NCBI GenBank assembly: GCA_030604405.1
Contig: JAUVVY010000003.1
Span: 1-64,000 of the forward strand
Source: a bacterium
GTDB taxonomy: Bacteria > Armatimonadota > Zipacnadia > Zipacnadales > UBA11051
Direction: 5' to 3'
DNA: 64,000 nt
Below are positions 8,108 to 16,583 of this stretch, one piece after another. Under the pieces are notes generated by a model. That model saw nothing but the letters and a program-made list of their open reading frames with translations, was not told the origin of the DNA and made no database searches. Numbering within the stretch: position 1 is the stretch's first letter; each line of letters opens with the position of its first letter. Both the position numbers and the translations under genes were made by a program.

Positions 8108-8515
8108 TCAGAACGAGATTTCCATAGCCCGCGGCGGACACACCGGCACACATAGCTCGCAGGCGATGCACTTGTCCGCATCAAAGGTGACGTGCCGCGT
8201 CTCCAGGTCTATGGCAAGCGCTTGGGTCGGACATATTGTCACACACGCCCCGCACTCGGTGCACTTGTCCTCATTGCACACCACTTCCTTCTCCAGCGGC
8301 TCGACGCGAACACCCTTTTCCTGGGCATTCCGGAGAGCCGCGACCAAGTCGGCTTCGGTGCCTTCCAGCACTATCACCATTACGCCCTCCTGCTGCGGGG
8401 TGATCGAGGCACGCAGGATGTTGAATTCGAGGTCGAAGGTTCTCACAAGCCCCGAGATTATCGGCTCGTCTATCAGTTGTGGTGGGAAGTGCATTACGAT
8501 TCTACGAGTAGCCAT
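8108..8515 (-). CDS. NIL-domain 4Fe-4S ferredoxin of the homocysteine-forming system
   Basis: This 135-residue protein has an N-terminal NIL domain (residues about 1-75, of the type found after MetN ATPases) and two 4Fe-4S motifs, CNEDKCTECGACVTICP and CIACELCVPVCPP. In methanogens and other anaerobes the homologue (MA1822 type) works with a DUF39 protein to convert aspartate semialdehyde to homocysteine, delivering electrons or sulfur. Its ATG at 8515 directly abuts the DUF39 stop, with GGAGGGGTGA inside the end of that gene, so the two are translationally coupled. Confidence 0.9.
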   Translation of the reverse strand: MATRRIVMHFPPQLIDEPIISGLVRTFDLEFNILRASITPQQEGVMVIVLEGTEADLVAALRNAQEKGVRVEPLEKEVVCNEDKCTECGACVTICPTQALAIDLETRHVTFDADKCIACELCVPVCPPRAMEISF

Positions 8516-9733
8516 CTATATCACCCCTCCGTTGTTGAAGGGCCGTTCTTTCAAGGGTTTGAAGCCGAGGCCTGAATCCGCCGATGGCAGCAACTCCGCC
8601 GGCTCGCTGACCAGGAATTCGCCGGCCTGGATCCATTGCTTCAATTCCTCGGCTATTGCCCGTGCCTTCACGTAGCTCGAAAGCGGCGTGGTGGGCACCT
8701 TGCGCCCGTTGACTTCGATCTGGCCGCTTTTGAGTTCCGCATAGCTGACATGGCCGAGCGGGCCACCCTCGTTGTACGGGTAGGCGCGGCTGTAGTCGAG
8801 AATTGGCGCCACGATGTCCTCGTCTTTGACCGCCGTGTAGCGGGCAATCTCTTCATTGAGAATCGGGATCGGTATTCCAAGCCCAACAGCCAGCGACACG
8901 CCGTAGCCGTAGAAGCTTACGCCCACGACATATTCCGGCCGCATCTGCTTCATGTCGCCGACGACAGCAATGGTGCCTGCGCCGCCCATCGGCACGCCGT
9001 TTTCCGACCGCGCTTGCGTCGGGTTGTGCTGCGTGCCCTGGAAATAGACGTATCCGGTGCCGCCGCCCAGGAAGATCCTGGTCCCGATACCTATGGTGCG
9101 ATAGTAGGGGTCATTGAGCAGCGGGCTGAGCTGTCCGGCGGAGCAGAAACTCGCCGAACCCAGATCGGCCTGCACAACACCCATATAGGTATAGATGTCG
9201 CGGTCCCTACTAAGATTGACCGCCACACCATAGTTCTGATAGGCGTTGCGCGGATTGAGCAGGTACGCCTGATTCAGGTCCGCGATATTGATCAGGGTCT
9301 CGAGTTCCCTGCGCGGGTAGCAGTCGGTGCCGTAGGCCTCCGCTGCCATCCGCACATCCTTGCCCGCGACCAGCTCCTGGATTACGTGTCCTCCGCCGTA
9401 GGAGAACAGTCCAGGGTGATTGCGGTTGCGGGGGTCGTTTTCCGGAAGTTCGGTGACGCCGATGAATATGTCAACGGCCGCAAGGCCACAGTAGGCCGGC
9501 ACCTCGTTGAGCCACACCCGCGAATACTTCATCCGGGGGGTCGGGTGGCCGGTGTTCAGCATCGCGCCGGAGGAGCACATCGGGCCGAAAGTGCCCGTGG
9601 TCACCACATCCACCCGCTCAGCGGCCTTCGTGGTGCCCTCCTCCTCCACGATATCAATCATCTCTTCGGCGGTGACCACTACCGCCTTTCCTGCTTTGAT
9701 CTTCTCATTTATCTCGGCGTATGTCTTAGGCAA
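8516..9733 (-). CDS. DUF39/COG1900 homocysteine biosynthesis protein (aspartate semialdehyde sulfurtransferase-like)
   Basis: 405 residues, matching the MA1821-type family throughout, for example TTGTFGPMCSSGAM, LFSYGGGHVIQELVAGK and GIGTRIFLGGGTGYV. Conserved cysteines stand at 53 (PMCSSG), 82 and 138 (GTDCYPRRE), two of them in the positions expected for the sulfur-carrying cysteines. It makes homocysteine from L-aspartate semialdehyde and sulfide without the O-acylhomoserine route. The full C-terminal CBS domains of some homologues are absent. The TTG start at 9733 has AGGAGG nine bases upstream. Its neighbours, the NIL-ferredoxin and UPF0280, are the known functional partners. Confidence 0.9.
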   Translation of the reverse strand: MPKTYAEINEKIKAGKAVVVTAEEMIDIVEEEGTTKAAERVDVVTTGTFGPMCSSGAMLNTGHPTPRMKYSRVWLNEVPAYCGLAAVDIFIGVTELPENDPRNRNHPGLFSYGGGHVIQELVAGKDVRMAAEAYGTDCYPRRELETLINIADLNQAYLLNPRNAYQNYGVAVNLSRDRDIYTYMGVVQADLGSASFCSAGQLSPLLNDPYYRTIGIGTRIFLGGGTGYVYFQGTQHNPTQARSENGVPMGGAGTIAVVGDMKQMRPEYVVGVSFYGYGVSLAVGLGIPIPILNEEIARYTAVKDEDIVAPILDYSRAYPYNEGGPLGHVSYAELKSGQIEVNGRKVPTTPLSSYVKARAIAEELKQWIQAGEFLVSEPAELLPSADSGLGFKPLKERPFNNGGVI

Positions 9734-9908
9734 TTTGCTCGACCTCCTGCCGGCTACCGTCCATCCGCTCCACTGAGAAGCGACTGCGCAGCCGGCGCGT
9801 TATTTGACGCGTCCAGGGCACAGCTAGCTGCCTCGCGCCGGTATCCCGGCGCTGCGACATCGCCATAGGCATCACCTGAACCACAGTGTCCGTCGCTGCG
9901 CGTGTCAT
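9726..9908 (-). CDS. Possible small basic protein (60 aa) upstream of the DUF39 gene
   Basis: A 60-codon frame, rich in Arg and Gln with no hydrophobic segment, starts at an ATG preceded by an excellent SD (AAGGAGGG). Its stop (TAA at 9728-9726) overlaps the start of the DUF39 gene, as in coupled genes. I do not recognise the protein. It could be a leader peptide or a remnant; the strong SD and overlap are the only support. Confidence 0.35.
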   Translation of the reverse strand: MTRAATDTVVQVMPMAMSQRRDTGARQLAVPWTRQITRRLRSRFSVERMDGSRQEVEQIA

Positions 9909-9930
9909 CTTCTCATCCCTCCTTTTTCTC

Positions 9931-9983
9931 TCGGGCTGCCCTTCGACAGGCTCAGGGCCTGCGGGAAGCCCGAGCTACGCGGG
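9931..9983. repeat. Nested palindromic repeat, copy 1
   Basis: TCGGGCTG...GAAGCCCGAGCTACGCG flanks an inserted palindromic unit (CCCTTCGACAGGCTCAGGGC...). The outer arms CGGGCT/AGCCCG and the inner arms CAGGC/GCCTG can form a double hairpin. A near-identical copy is at 24758-24810, and a bare core copy is at 22717. It lies in the gap between the UPF0280 gene and the small ORF. Confidence 0.8.
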
Positions 9984-10015
9984 ATTAGAGCGAAATTCCG
10001 GCTTGGAGCCGACAG

Positions 10016-10768
10016 TCAAGTCGTCTCATTCGCGATCGGGACTATCTCAAATTGCCCCCATGTGCCGAACCGATCCCCTACAATTATCGCCGCATGCAGG
10101 ATGCCCTCGATCCCCCGCACCCACTCCAGCCCGGCTGCGATATCCTCAGCGCACTCAATCCGGTTCCCCAGCGCCGTCGCTACCGCATCGGCAAGTGCCG
10201 TATCGGCGCTGATTGCAACTGCCGCATCGGCCTTGCCCGTGCTGAACGAGTGCCCCACGGTCCCCGATGAGGTGCATACCCCGAAGCGGCCGGCGGGAAG
10301 CCTTACCCCCACCTTGGCGCTCAGCGGCGATTCTCCGGCGCAAATGCTCACGGTTCGCGGCACGTCCGACTTGATGAATATATCACCGCCGTTTTCGACG
10401 ATGACCTGCCGCGACCTGCTCAGCAGCCCCTGTCCGACGGCTTCGGCGACTGCCCCGGCCACCGCAGCCATCGGGCCGGTGCCGGCAATCTGGCTGGCGC
10501 GGTACATCGCGCCAATCATCTCCGGCACTTTCTTGCCGCCGGCAGGCGCCGGATCGAGAATCTCTAGCGGCCCCAAGCTACTGAGGAACTCCGGCCACTG
10601 GGCGATATGAGCCTGCAACTGAGCGCGAGCCGCTTCGATCAGTTCGCGCGCCTCCTGCTGCAGGTCGCTATCGGCCAGCACCAGCAAGTCGGTTTCGTCA
10701 ACCGTGACGGCAAAGCTGGCCAACCGGCCCGCGTGCACCGATTTCCTATAATGCCGGGGCTGATACAT
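10016..10768 (-). CDS. UPF0280/COG2122 ApbE-like protein, homocysteine pathway partner
   Basis: About 250 residues from MYQPRHYRK. The segments TGPMAAVAGAVAEAVGQGLL, VENGGDIFIKS and GVCTSSGTVGHSFSTGKADA are hallmarks of the UPF0280 family, which is related to the flavin transferase ApbE. In anaerobes it accompanies DUF39 and NIL-ferredoxin and is linked to homocysteine formation, perhaps in sulfur or electron handling. The ATG at 10768 follows GGGGGCTGTGGTG; an upstream in-frame start would add 18 unconserved-looking residues. It is the first gene of the minus-strand homocysteine operon. Confidence 0.85.
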   Translation of the reverse strand: MYQPRHYRKSVHAGRLASFAVTVDETDLLVLADSDLQQEARELIEAARAQLQAHIAQWPEFLSSLGPLEILDPAPAGGKKVPEMIGAMYRASQIAGTGPMAAVAGAVAEAVGQGLLSRSRQVIVENGGDIFIKSDVPRTVSICAGESPLSAKVGVRLPAGRFGVCTSSGTVGHSFSTGKADAAVAISADTALADAVATALGNRIECAEDIAAGLEWVRGIEGILHAAIIVGDRFGTWGQFEIVPIANETT

Positions 10769-10945
10769 CACCACAGCCCCCGTATGTGCACAAAGCGCCC
10801 GACGCTGCCGATGGCATTGCACCGCGACAGGACGCCCGAGCGCTGCACTGGGTAGTTTACTGCCGAATAAATGATACCCCGCTTATGCCAATATTGCAAG
10901 AAAATGCGATGCAAGGGGGTACAATTTGTCGCACGAGAGGACTGC

Positions 10946-11629
10946 CTAGTACGCGCCGCGCCCGCCTAGGACTGCGGGGATCGTCTGCAAGAGCAGCTTG
11001 ATATCCAGTAGCAGACTGCGCGTTTCGATATACTCGATATCCATGCGCATCCACTCGTCAAAGCTCGTGTCGCTGCGCCCGCGGACCTGCCAGATACAAG
11101 TCAGCCCCGGCTTGATCTCCAACCGTCGGCGATGCCAGTCTTCGTAATGCTCGACTTCCGAAGGCAGCGGCGGCCGTGGTCCGACCAGGCTCATCTCACC
11201 GGTCAGCACATGCCAAAGTTGCGGCAGTTCGTCAATGCTGTATTTCCGCATGAGACGGCCCAACGGCGTCACCCGTGGGTCATTTCGCATCTTGAACACC
11301 GGGCCGCTCGTCTCGTTGTATGGCATCAGTTCCGCCTTTGACGCATCGGCGCCCTTGTACATGGAGCGGAACTTCAGCATACAAAACGTCTTGCCGTCCT
11401 TACCCACACGCAACTGGCAGAAGAACACCGGCCCCGGCGACGTCAGTTTGATAGCCAGGGCACTGGCAAGCAGAATCGGGCTGACGATCAGCAGTGCGCT
11501 GACCGCCCCCAGTATGTCCATACAACGCTTCAGAAAGAGATACGTGTGTCTATTCACGTGAGTCCCAACACGCCAGACATCAGTGTGTTCATCACTATCC
11601 ACAAGTTTTAAGTATAGCCTATTCCTCAT
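10946..11629 (-). CDS. Undecaprenyl-phosphate sugar phosphotransferase (WcaJ/WbaP-type bacterial sugar transferase)
   Basis: This 227-residue protein has a basic start, one hydrophobic segment (about 40-62, ILGAVSALLIVSPILLASAL) and the Bac_transf catalytic domain, with LKFRSMYKGAD, PRVTPLGRLMRKYSIDELPQL and MSLVGPRPPLPSEV (the conserved PRP), then KPGLTCIWQVRGRS. It transfers a sugar-1-phosphate to undecaprenyl phosphate at the cytoplasmic face to begin exopolysaccharide or O-antigen repeat synthesis. It is the short monotopic form lacking the N-terminal four-TM domain. No other glycan-assembly genes adjoin it, so it appears to be an orphan. Confidence 0.92.
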   Translation of the reverse strand: MRNRLYLKLVDSDEHTDVWRVGTHVNRHTYLFLKRCMDILGAVSALLIVSPILLASALAIKLTSPGPVFFCQLRVGKDGKTFCMLKFRSMYKGADASKAELMPYNETSGPVFKMRNDPRVTPLGRLMRKYSIDELPQLWHVLTGEMSLVGPRPPLPSEVEHYEDWHRRRLEIKPGLTCIWQVRGRSDTSFDEWMRMDIEYIETRSLLLDIKLLLQTIPAVLGGRGAY

Positions 11630-11934
11630 ATAGCTACCAGCGTGAATGCGAGTACGAACAACTGCCGTTTGGCTGCGATCCGCACTTCGCCATTGACCTC
11701 AGCACACCTGGCCCCAGTGTCCATCGCTTCTCATTCTCAGATAATGCCCGATGCGTTGCTCTGCTTCAGACATTGGACACTGCCAGGTAAGTGCGCCGGC
11801 CCGGAATGTTGCTAGCGCAACTCAAACAGCCAGCAGCAATTATAGTGCCGCTTCTCCTACGTTCCCAATGCCAGTATATCCGCCTGTGTTCAATTGCGAA
11901 TCAAGTGTCGTTCGAGGTTGTCTCAAAGCTGGGG
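11630..11934. other. Intergenic stretch without recognised gene
   Basis: About 305 bases between the sugar transferase and the MITE-like repeat. I see no convincing coding frame, structured RNA or promoter here. Short plus-strand frames lack support. Confidence 0.5.
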
Positions 11935-12018
11935 AAATTGGGGACTGTCACCTATTTTCCAGATGTTACACCATACCGCAATGGTATGGACAAGCAAACA
12001 GGTGACTGTCCCCAATTT
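11935..12018. repeat. MITE-like inverted repeat with inner hairpin
   Basis: Arms AAATTGGGGACTGTCACCT (11935-11953) and AGGTGACTGTCCCCAATTT (12000-12018) pair over 19 bases with one mismatch. Inside, CCATACC/GGTATGG (11971-11989) forms a second hairpin. The TTGGGGACTGTCACC-type arm resembles ends of REP-associated or IS200/IS605-like elements, so this is probably a non-autonomous remnant. Its right end coincides with the stop codon of the kinase gene (TGA at 12020-12018). Confidence 0.72.
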
Positions 12019-14324
12019 CATGAACGCGATCGGAAACAATAAAGGTTCCCGTCGTTGCTGGCCACATAGACGCTGCGGTCCGAGATCGCCGGCGAGCTCT
12101 GAATCTCGCCATCAGTCTCGTATTGCCACAGGCACACCCCGGTGTGGGCCTCGAGCGCGTAAATATTCTTGTCATGCGAGCCACAATACACCGTCCGCCC
12201 GCTGATTGCCGGCGAGGAATTCACCCAGTCGCCGGCCTCAAAATGCCACAGGTGCGTTCCTGTTTCCGCGTCCACAGCATAGAGACGCCGGTCGCGTGAG
12301 CCGACATAGACAAACGACTGCCACGCCGCCGGCGAGGATTCAATCGGGCCATCGGTCTGAAACTCCCATACTTGTCGGCCTGTTGCCGCATCCACGCAGT
12401 ACAGCCGCTGGTCCGCAGACGAAACATATATGCGCCCCTGGTGAAAGGCCGGCGCAGCATAGACCTCACCGCCTGTCATGAACTGCCAGGCCACCCGTCC
12501 CGAGGCGCTGTCCAGGGCGTACAGATGGTGATCCAGGCTGCCGACATACACTCGGCCCTGCCAGACCAATGGCGATGAATAGATTCCCATCTCAGCCTGG
12601 AATTCCCAGATCTTCTGACCGCTCTGCGAACTCACTGCTAACAGGCGACCGTCGTCGGTTCCGAAATAGACTGTGTTTTGCCAGGCCACGGGACTGGCGC
12701 TGACTTGTGCGGCAACGACTACTTGCCACAGCAAATGGCCGGTCCTGGCCTCCAGGGCCGTGAGCCGGTTGTGAACGCCAAAGAATACTATCTTGCCGTC
12801 GAGGACACACGCGCTCAATACCACCTCGTGCGCCAGGTCCTCCTCCCACATGACCTCACCGGATTGGCCTGCAATCGCCACTATTCTGCCTGACTGCCTG
12901 CCCTCCCCGACGCCCCCGCCGATGAACACAATACCATTGGACACCACTGGTGAGGCGATAATCCACTCCCCGACCTTCGTCTGCCAGCGCCGCTGAAGTG
13001 GCGGCAGAACCACCTCCGGCGTATAGCCGGTACGAGTGACATTGCCTCGAAACATTGACCAATTGTACGCGCGCGTGACCTTCTGCGGACGTTGCCTCAC
13101 CAGGGCCAGCGCCGCCTCATCCAGGCTCTGACGCGCCGCAGTGTGGTCCGGATTGATCGTCAGGACCTGCCGCAGCAGCGCTATGGCCCGCCGCAGCTCA
13201 CCTTCTGCTTGCCACTTCCGGGCCCGCTCGTAGAGACCGTCGGCGGCAGCGGCCGTGGTCTCATCAGTTGCCGGCGCTTCGCTCACTTGCGCCGGTGTCT
13301 GTGTTGGCTCAGTCTGCGGCGCGGCGGCCTCGCTCTCTGCTTCGCCATCTGGCCGGTAGGTTATCCGGTGCATCGTTCCCACGCACACCGGACATGCCCG
13401 GTACGAGTGCTGTGTCAAGTACCCAGACTGCTGACACTCCCACGTCTCCTCGCCCGCTACTGCTTCCAGAATTGACGATTCTACATCGCCCAGCGCCCGC
13501 GCCAGTTCCGAGAAGCTCTGGTAGCGGTCGGCACGCTCCTTGGCCAGGCACCGCATTATCACTTCCTCCAGCGGCTCCGGCACGTTCTTCACGAGCTGGC
13601 TGGGGCGTACGGGCTCCCGGCTCAGGATGTTGCGGATTACCACGCCGATGTTCTCGCCTTGCACTGGCGGCTGGCCTGTTGTGGCTACATACAGCACTAC
13701 GCCCATGCTGTAGATGTCGGAGCTGCGGTCTGCCGAAGCCGCGTCCATGAACTGCTCCGGCGGCATGTACAGATACGTACCCAAGCCCAGCCCTGCGTCG
13801 GTAATCCGCGTGCCTCCCCCGTGCACCTTGGCCAGGCCGAAATCGCTTACCTTCACATCCGCCTGCCGCGTGATCATCAGGTTCGAGGGCTTCAAATCGC
13901 GGTGTACTACGCCCCGCCCCTCCGGCCCGATCGGCAGGTTATGAACGTACTCCATTCCCGCACATACCTGGAAGGCGAATCTTAGCAACTGCGGCGGGAA
14001 AAGCCGGCCCTCAGCGTCGAAGAGCGTCTGCAGATCGCTGCCCTCTACGTATTCCAAAAACAAGAATGGCTGCCCCTCTATCTCCCGATAAATGATCGCC
14101 TCAACTATGTTGGGATGGCGACCGAGGTTCAGCCACGTCTTGCCTTCACGAGAAAATCTAGTTACGGCAGCGCGGTCGGACAGCAGTTCTTCCTTGAGAG
14201 TTTTTACAGCAAAGCGCCGCTGTGAGAACTCATCCAGTACAATATAGACGACGCTCATGCCGCCCCGGTGCTTCTCAATCACCTTGTACTGGTCGTCTAT
14301 CTCGTCCCGCAGCTCGAACTCCAA
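12018..14324 (-). CDS. Ser/Thr protein kinase with TPR and PQQ-type beta-propeller
   Basis: About 768 residues. Residues about 12-280 form a Hanks-type kinase: glycine-rich loop GGMSVVY, AVKTLK lysine, HRDLKPSN catalytic loop, DFGLAK, and YMPPEQF in the activation segment. A small Cys motif (WECQQ...RACPVC) and an acidic Pro/Thr/Ala linker follow, then one or two TPR units (GELRRAIALLRQVLTINPDHTA). The C-terminal 350 residues hold about eight PQQ/quinoprotein-like repeats of the pattern VYVGS-D-LYALDA-TG-W-F, each near 40 residues. No TM helix is visible, so it is probably cytoplasmic. The TTG at 14324 has GAGGAGG six bases upstream. It lies 130 bases downstream of the cyclase gene. Confidence 0.9.
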   Translation of the reverse strand: MEFELRDEIDDQYKVIEKHRGGMSVVYIVLDEFSQRRFAVKTLKEELLSDRAAVTRFSREGKTWLNLGRHPNIVEAIIYREIEGQPFLFLEYVEGSDLQTLFDAEGRLFPPQLLRFAFQVCAGMEYVHNLPIGPEGRGVVHRDLKPSNLMITRQADVKVSDFGLAKVHGGGTRITDAGLGLGTYLYMPPEQFMDAASADRSSDIYSMGVVLYVATTGQPPVQGENIGVVIRNILSREPVRPSQLVKNVPEPLEEVIMRCLAKERADRYQSFSELARALGDVESSILEAVAGEETWECQQSGYLTQHSYRACPVCVGTMHRITYRPDGEAESEAAAPQTEPTQTPAQVSEAPATDETTAAAADGLYERARKWQAEGELRRAIALLRQVLTINPDHTAARQSLDEAALALVRQRPQKVTRAYNWSMFRGNVTRTGYTPEVVLPPLQRRWQTKVGEWIIASPVVSNGIVFIGGGVGEGRQSGRIVAIAGQSGEVMWEEDLAHEVVLSACVLDGKIVFFGVHNRLTALEARTGHLLWQVVVAAQVSASPVAWQNTVYFGTDDGRLLAVSSQSGQKIWEFQAEMGIYSSPLVWQGRVYVGSLDHHLYALDSASGRVAWQFMTGGEVYAAPAFHQGRIYVSSADQRLYCVDAATGRQVWEFQTDGPIESSPAAWQSFVYVGSRDRRLYAVDAETGTHLWHFEAGDWVNSSPAISGRTVYCGSHDKNIYALEAHTGVCLWQYETDGEIQSSPAISDRSVYVASNDGNLYCFRSRS

Positions 14325-14454
14325 CGTCGGCCTCCTCAGCAATCCCGCTTCCTACACGCAGCGCCCGCGTCCTGTTGTTGCCTATATTATTCGCCGGCCT
14401 CCTGAGCTTGTCCTGCTTCTGTCTGGGTCAGTTTTCCTGCCTGCTGCCGGGCAG

Positions 14455-16413
14455 TTACTCCAGGTAATCCGGCTGCCCCTTGGGCCCAAGTACACTATAG
14501 ATTGCGACCTTTATGGCAGTACCTCTAATATCAACTACCCCGTGCGGCCGGGTCTCAAACTCGTCGCCGATTTCCGCATGGGTGTCCTCCGATATCAGGA
14601 TCCGCTGCTCTAGCTCCCTTGTAAGCTCCTGCAGGCGCGAGGCGATGTTGACATGATGGCCGATCGCGGTGTATTGCATCCGCGCTCCCGATCCCACATA
14701 CCCGATAATCGCTACGCCAGTGTTGATGCCAATGCCCGCCGCCAACTCGGGCATGCCCAGGAAGGCCCATTCATCGCGCCGCCGTTGGATCACACGCTGC
14801 ATCTCCAGCGCCGTTCGAACCGCGCGCCTGGCGTGGTCAGGCTGCACCACCGGAGCATTGAAAAACGCCATTATTTCATCCCCCATGTACTTGTCAAGCG
14901 TACCCTCATTTTGCCATATCACGTCATGCATGAAGCTGAAGTAGCGATTCAGCAGTTCGACGATCGCCTCCGGCTCCGCTCTGTCCGAGGCCGCAGTAAA
15001 GCCACGTAGGTCCGAGAAAAGCACGGTTACTACGCGCCGTTCGCCCCGCATCGTGCTCAGCACATCATCGGCGATCAGCCGGTCTGCCAGTTCCGGGGGT
15101 ATGAAGACTGAAAGTGTCTGTTGCGCCTGCCGTCTGCGTCGCTCTTCACCCAACAGACGCAATACCAAGATTATCACAAAGAAGCCTGCCACCGCTAGCA
15201 TCGGTACGAGCAGATCAATGACCAGACCGTTGCACCTGAACAGATACAATCCGCACCACACGTATCCTGATTCGATAGCCAGCGCCGAAATGCACAACCA
15301 TATTGTGTCTGCCTGCAGCAGCCAAACGCCGAAGACCAGGGCCATCAGCACAATTACAAGCGCCGTGTAGTGTGGCGCGAGACGTGGCAGACCCTTGTTG
15401 TTGAGTATGGTGTCGAGTGCGTTGGCTTGTGTCTCGGCACCGGTGTAAACCGTGTCAAAGGGCGATGGTCGCAGATCGAAAAAGCCCGGCGCCGTCACCG
15501 CGACGAAGGCGATTTTCCCGGCAAGCTCCTCCCCCAGCGACGAACCCGGCTCTGCGGCCAGCACGCTTGCCACCGAAAGCCGCGGGTAGCTGTTGCGGCC
15601 CCCGACAAAATCCACCATCATCCGACCGTGCGCGTCCAGTGGTATGGTAGCCTCATTGCCCAACCTTATCTCGCGCCCCGGCGTTACCTGTACCTCGGCA
15701 GGCTCAACTCCCATTATGTCGCAGGCCGCCGCCAGCACCAGCGCCGGGTAAACATGTTCCTCATAGCGCAACAGCGGTAGGACGTGGCGGAAAACCCCGT
15801 CACCGCTGTCCAGTACGTTCATGAAGCCCACTGCCTTGGCCGCGCCGGCAAGCTCCGGCAGCGGCATGACCAGGCCGTGCGGCTGATACAGCGCACCGGC
15901 CGCCGCCAACCCGGTCGCTGTTTGAGTCTTCACCATGTCCCAGGCCTTGGCCCTCACCTCGTCGGAAAGCGGCGGAGGTGCTTCCCCGGCCTCCGGGTCA
16001 TAGGCAAACCCGGCGTGATAGACCTCTCCGAACTGCCGCGTTGCCTCCGCCAGTTCCGCATCATGCTGTGCACCCAGCTCCGTCTCATCGTGCTCAGTGA
16101 AGAATATGTCGAAGATAATCCTCTCGGCACCCATTTGCTGCAGTTTCTGGATTAGCTGGGCCATCCTGTTGCGCGGCCAGGGCCAACGCCCCTGGCTGCG
16201 GATGCTCTCTTCATCCACGGTAACCATCACCAGCCGGGGATCAGGCTGCTGTGGTCCCCGTACCCGAAATCGCCAATCAATTGTGTAAAGCTCCATGCGG
16301 TCCAATACCGTCTGGGCCGGCCAAAAATACGCCACAAGTATCACTGCCGCCCACACCGATACCATAATCCGGGCAAGCCGCGTGAACCGAGCCGACGGCC
16401 TATATCTCAGCAT
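14455..16413 (-). CDS. CHASE2-domain adenylate/guanylate cyclase
   Basis: About 652 residues. An N-terminal TM helix (about 16-33) leads to an extracytoplasmic CHASE2 sensor (VMVTVDEESIRSQGRWPWPR ... FDLRPSPFDTVYTGAETQANALDTIL), then three TM helices, then a class III cyclase domain. The cyclase shows FSDLRGFT (metal Asp), LDKYMGDEIMAFF (substrate Lys and second metal Asp) and YTAIGHHVNIASRL. In the last motif the usual substrate-specifying Asp or Thr after IG is His, so nucleotide preference is uncertain. The ATG at 16413 has GAGGTGA nine bases upstream. It is divergent from a FecR gene, a pairing often seen with CHASE2 cyclases. Confidence 0.9.
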   Translation of the reverse strand: MLRYRPSARFTRLARIMVSVWAAVILVAYFWPAQTVLDRMELYTIDWRFRVRGPQQPDPRLVMVTVDEESIRSQGRWPWPRNRMAQLIQKLQQMGAERIIFDIFFTEHDETELGAQHDAELAEATRQFGEVYHAGFAYDPEAGEAPPPLSDEVRAKAWDMVKTQTATGLAAAGALYQPHGLVMPLPELAGAAKAVGFMNVLDSGDGVFRHVLPLLRYEEHVYPALVLAAACDIMGVEPAEVQVTPGREIRLGNEATIPLDAHGRMMVDFVGGRNSYPRLSVASVLAAEPGSSLGEELAGKIAFVAVTAPGFFDLRPSPFDTVYTGAETQANALDTILNNKGLPRLAPHYTALVIVLMALVFGVWLLQADTIWLCISALAIESGYVWCGLYLFRCNGLVIDLLVPMLAVAGFFVIILVLRLLGEERRRRQAQQTLSVFIPPELADRLIADDVLSTMRGERRVVTVLFSDLRGFTAASDRAEPEAIVELLNRYFSFMHDVIWQNEGTLDKYMGDEIMAFFNAPVVQPDHARRAVRTALEMQRVIQRRRDEWAFLGMPELAAGIGINTGVAIIGYVGSGARMQYTAIGHHVNIASRLQELTRELEQRILISEDTHAEIGDEFETRPHGVVDIRGTAIKVAIYSVLGPKGQPDYLE

Positions 16414-16583
16414 AATCTGCACTCACCTCGTTGCTTATGCAGTTTAGTATCTGTCGTGCAGGGGTAGATTCATCTATGTAGAAACAAGTCAAGTTGCTTG
16501 CCTGGGCTTGCGGTAGTCTCTGTGTGGCTCAGAACAGGCCATCAGTAGGCTGCAAATGCTGATCGCCAAAGGTGCTATTGTCT

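Noticed and set aside
8636-9868. 410-codon plus-strand frame
   Set aside because: It is antisense to the DUF39 gene, whose protein matches its family along its full length.
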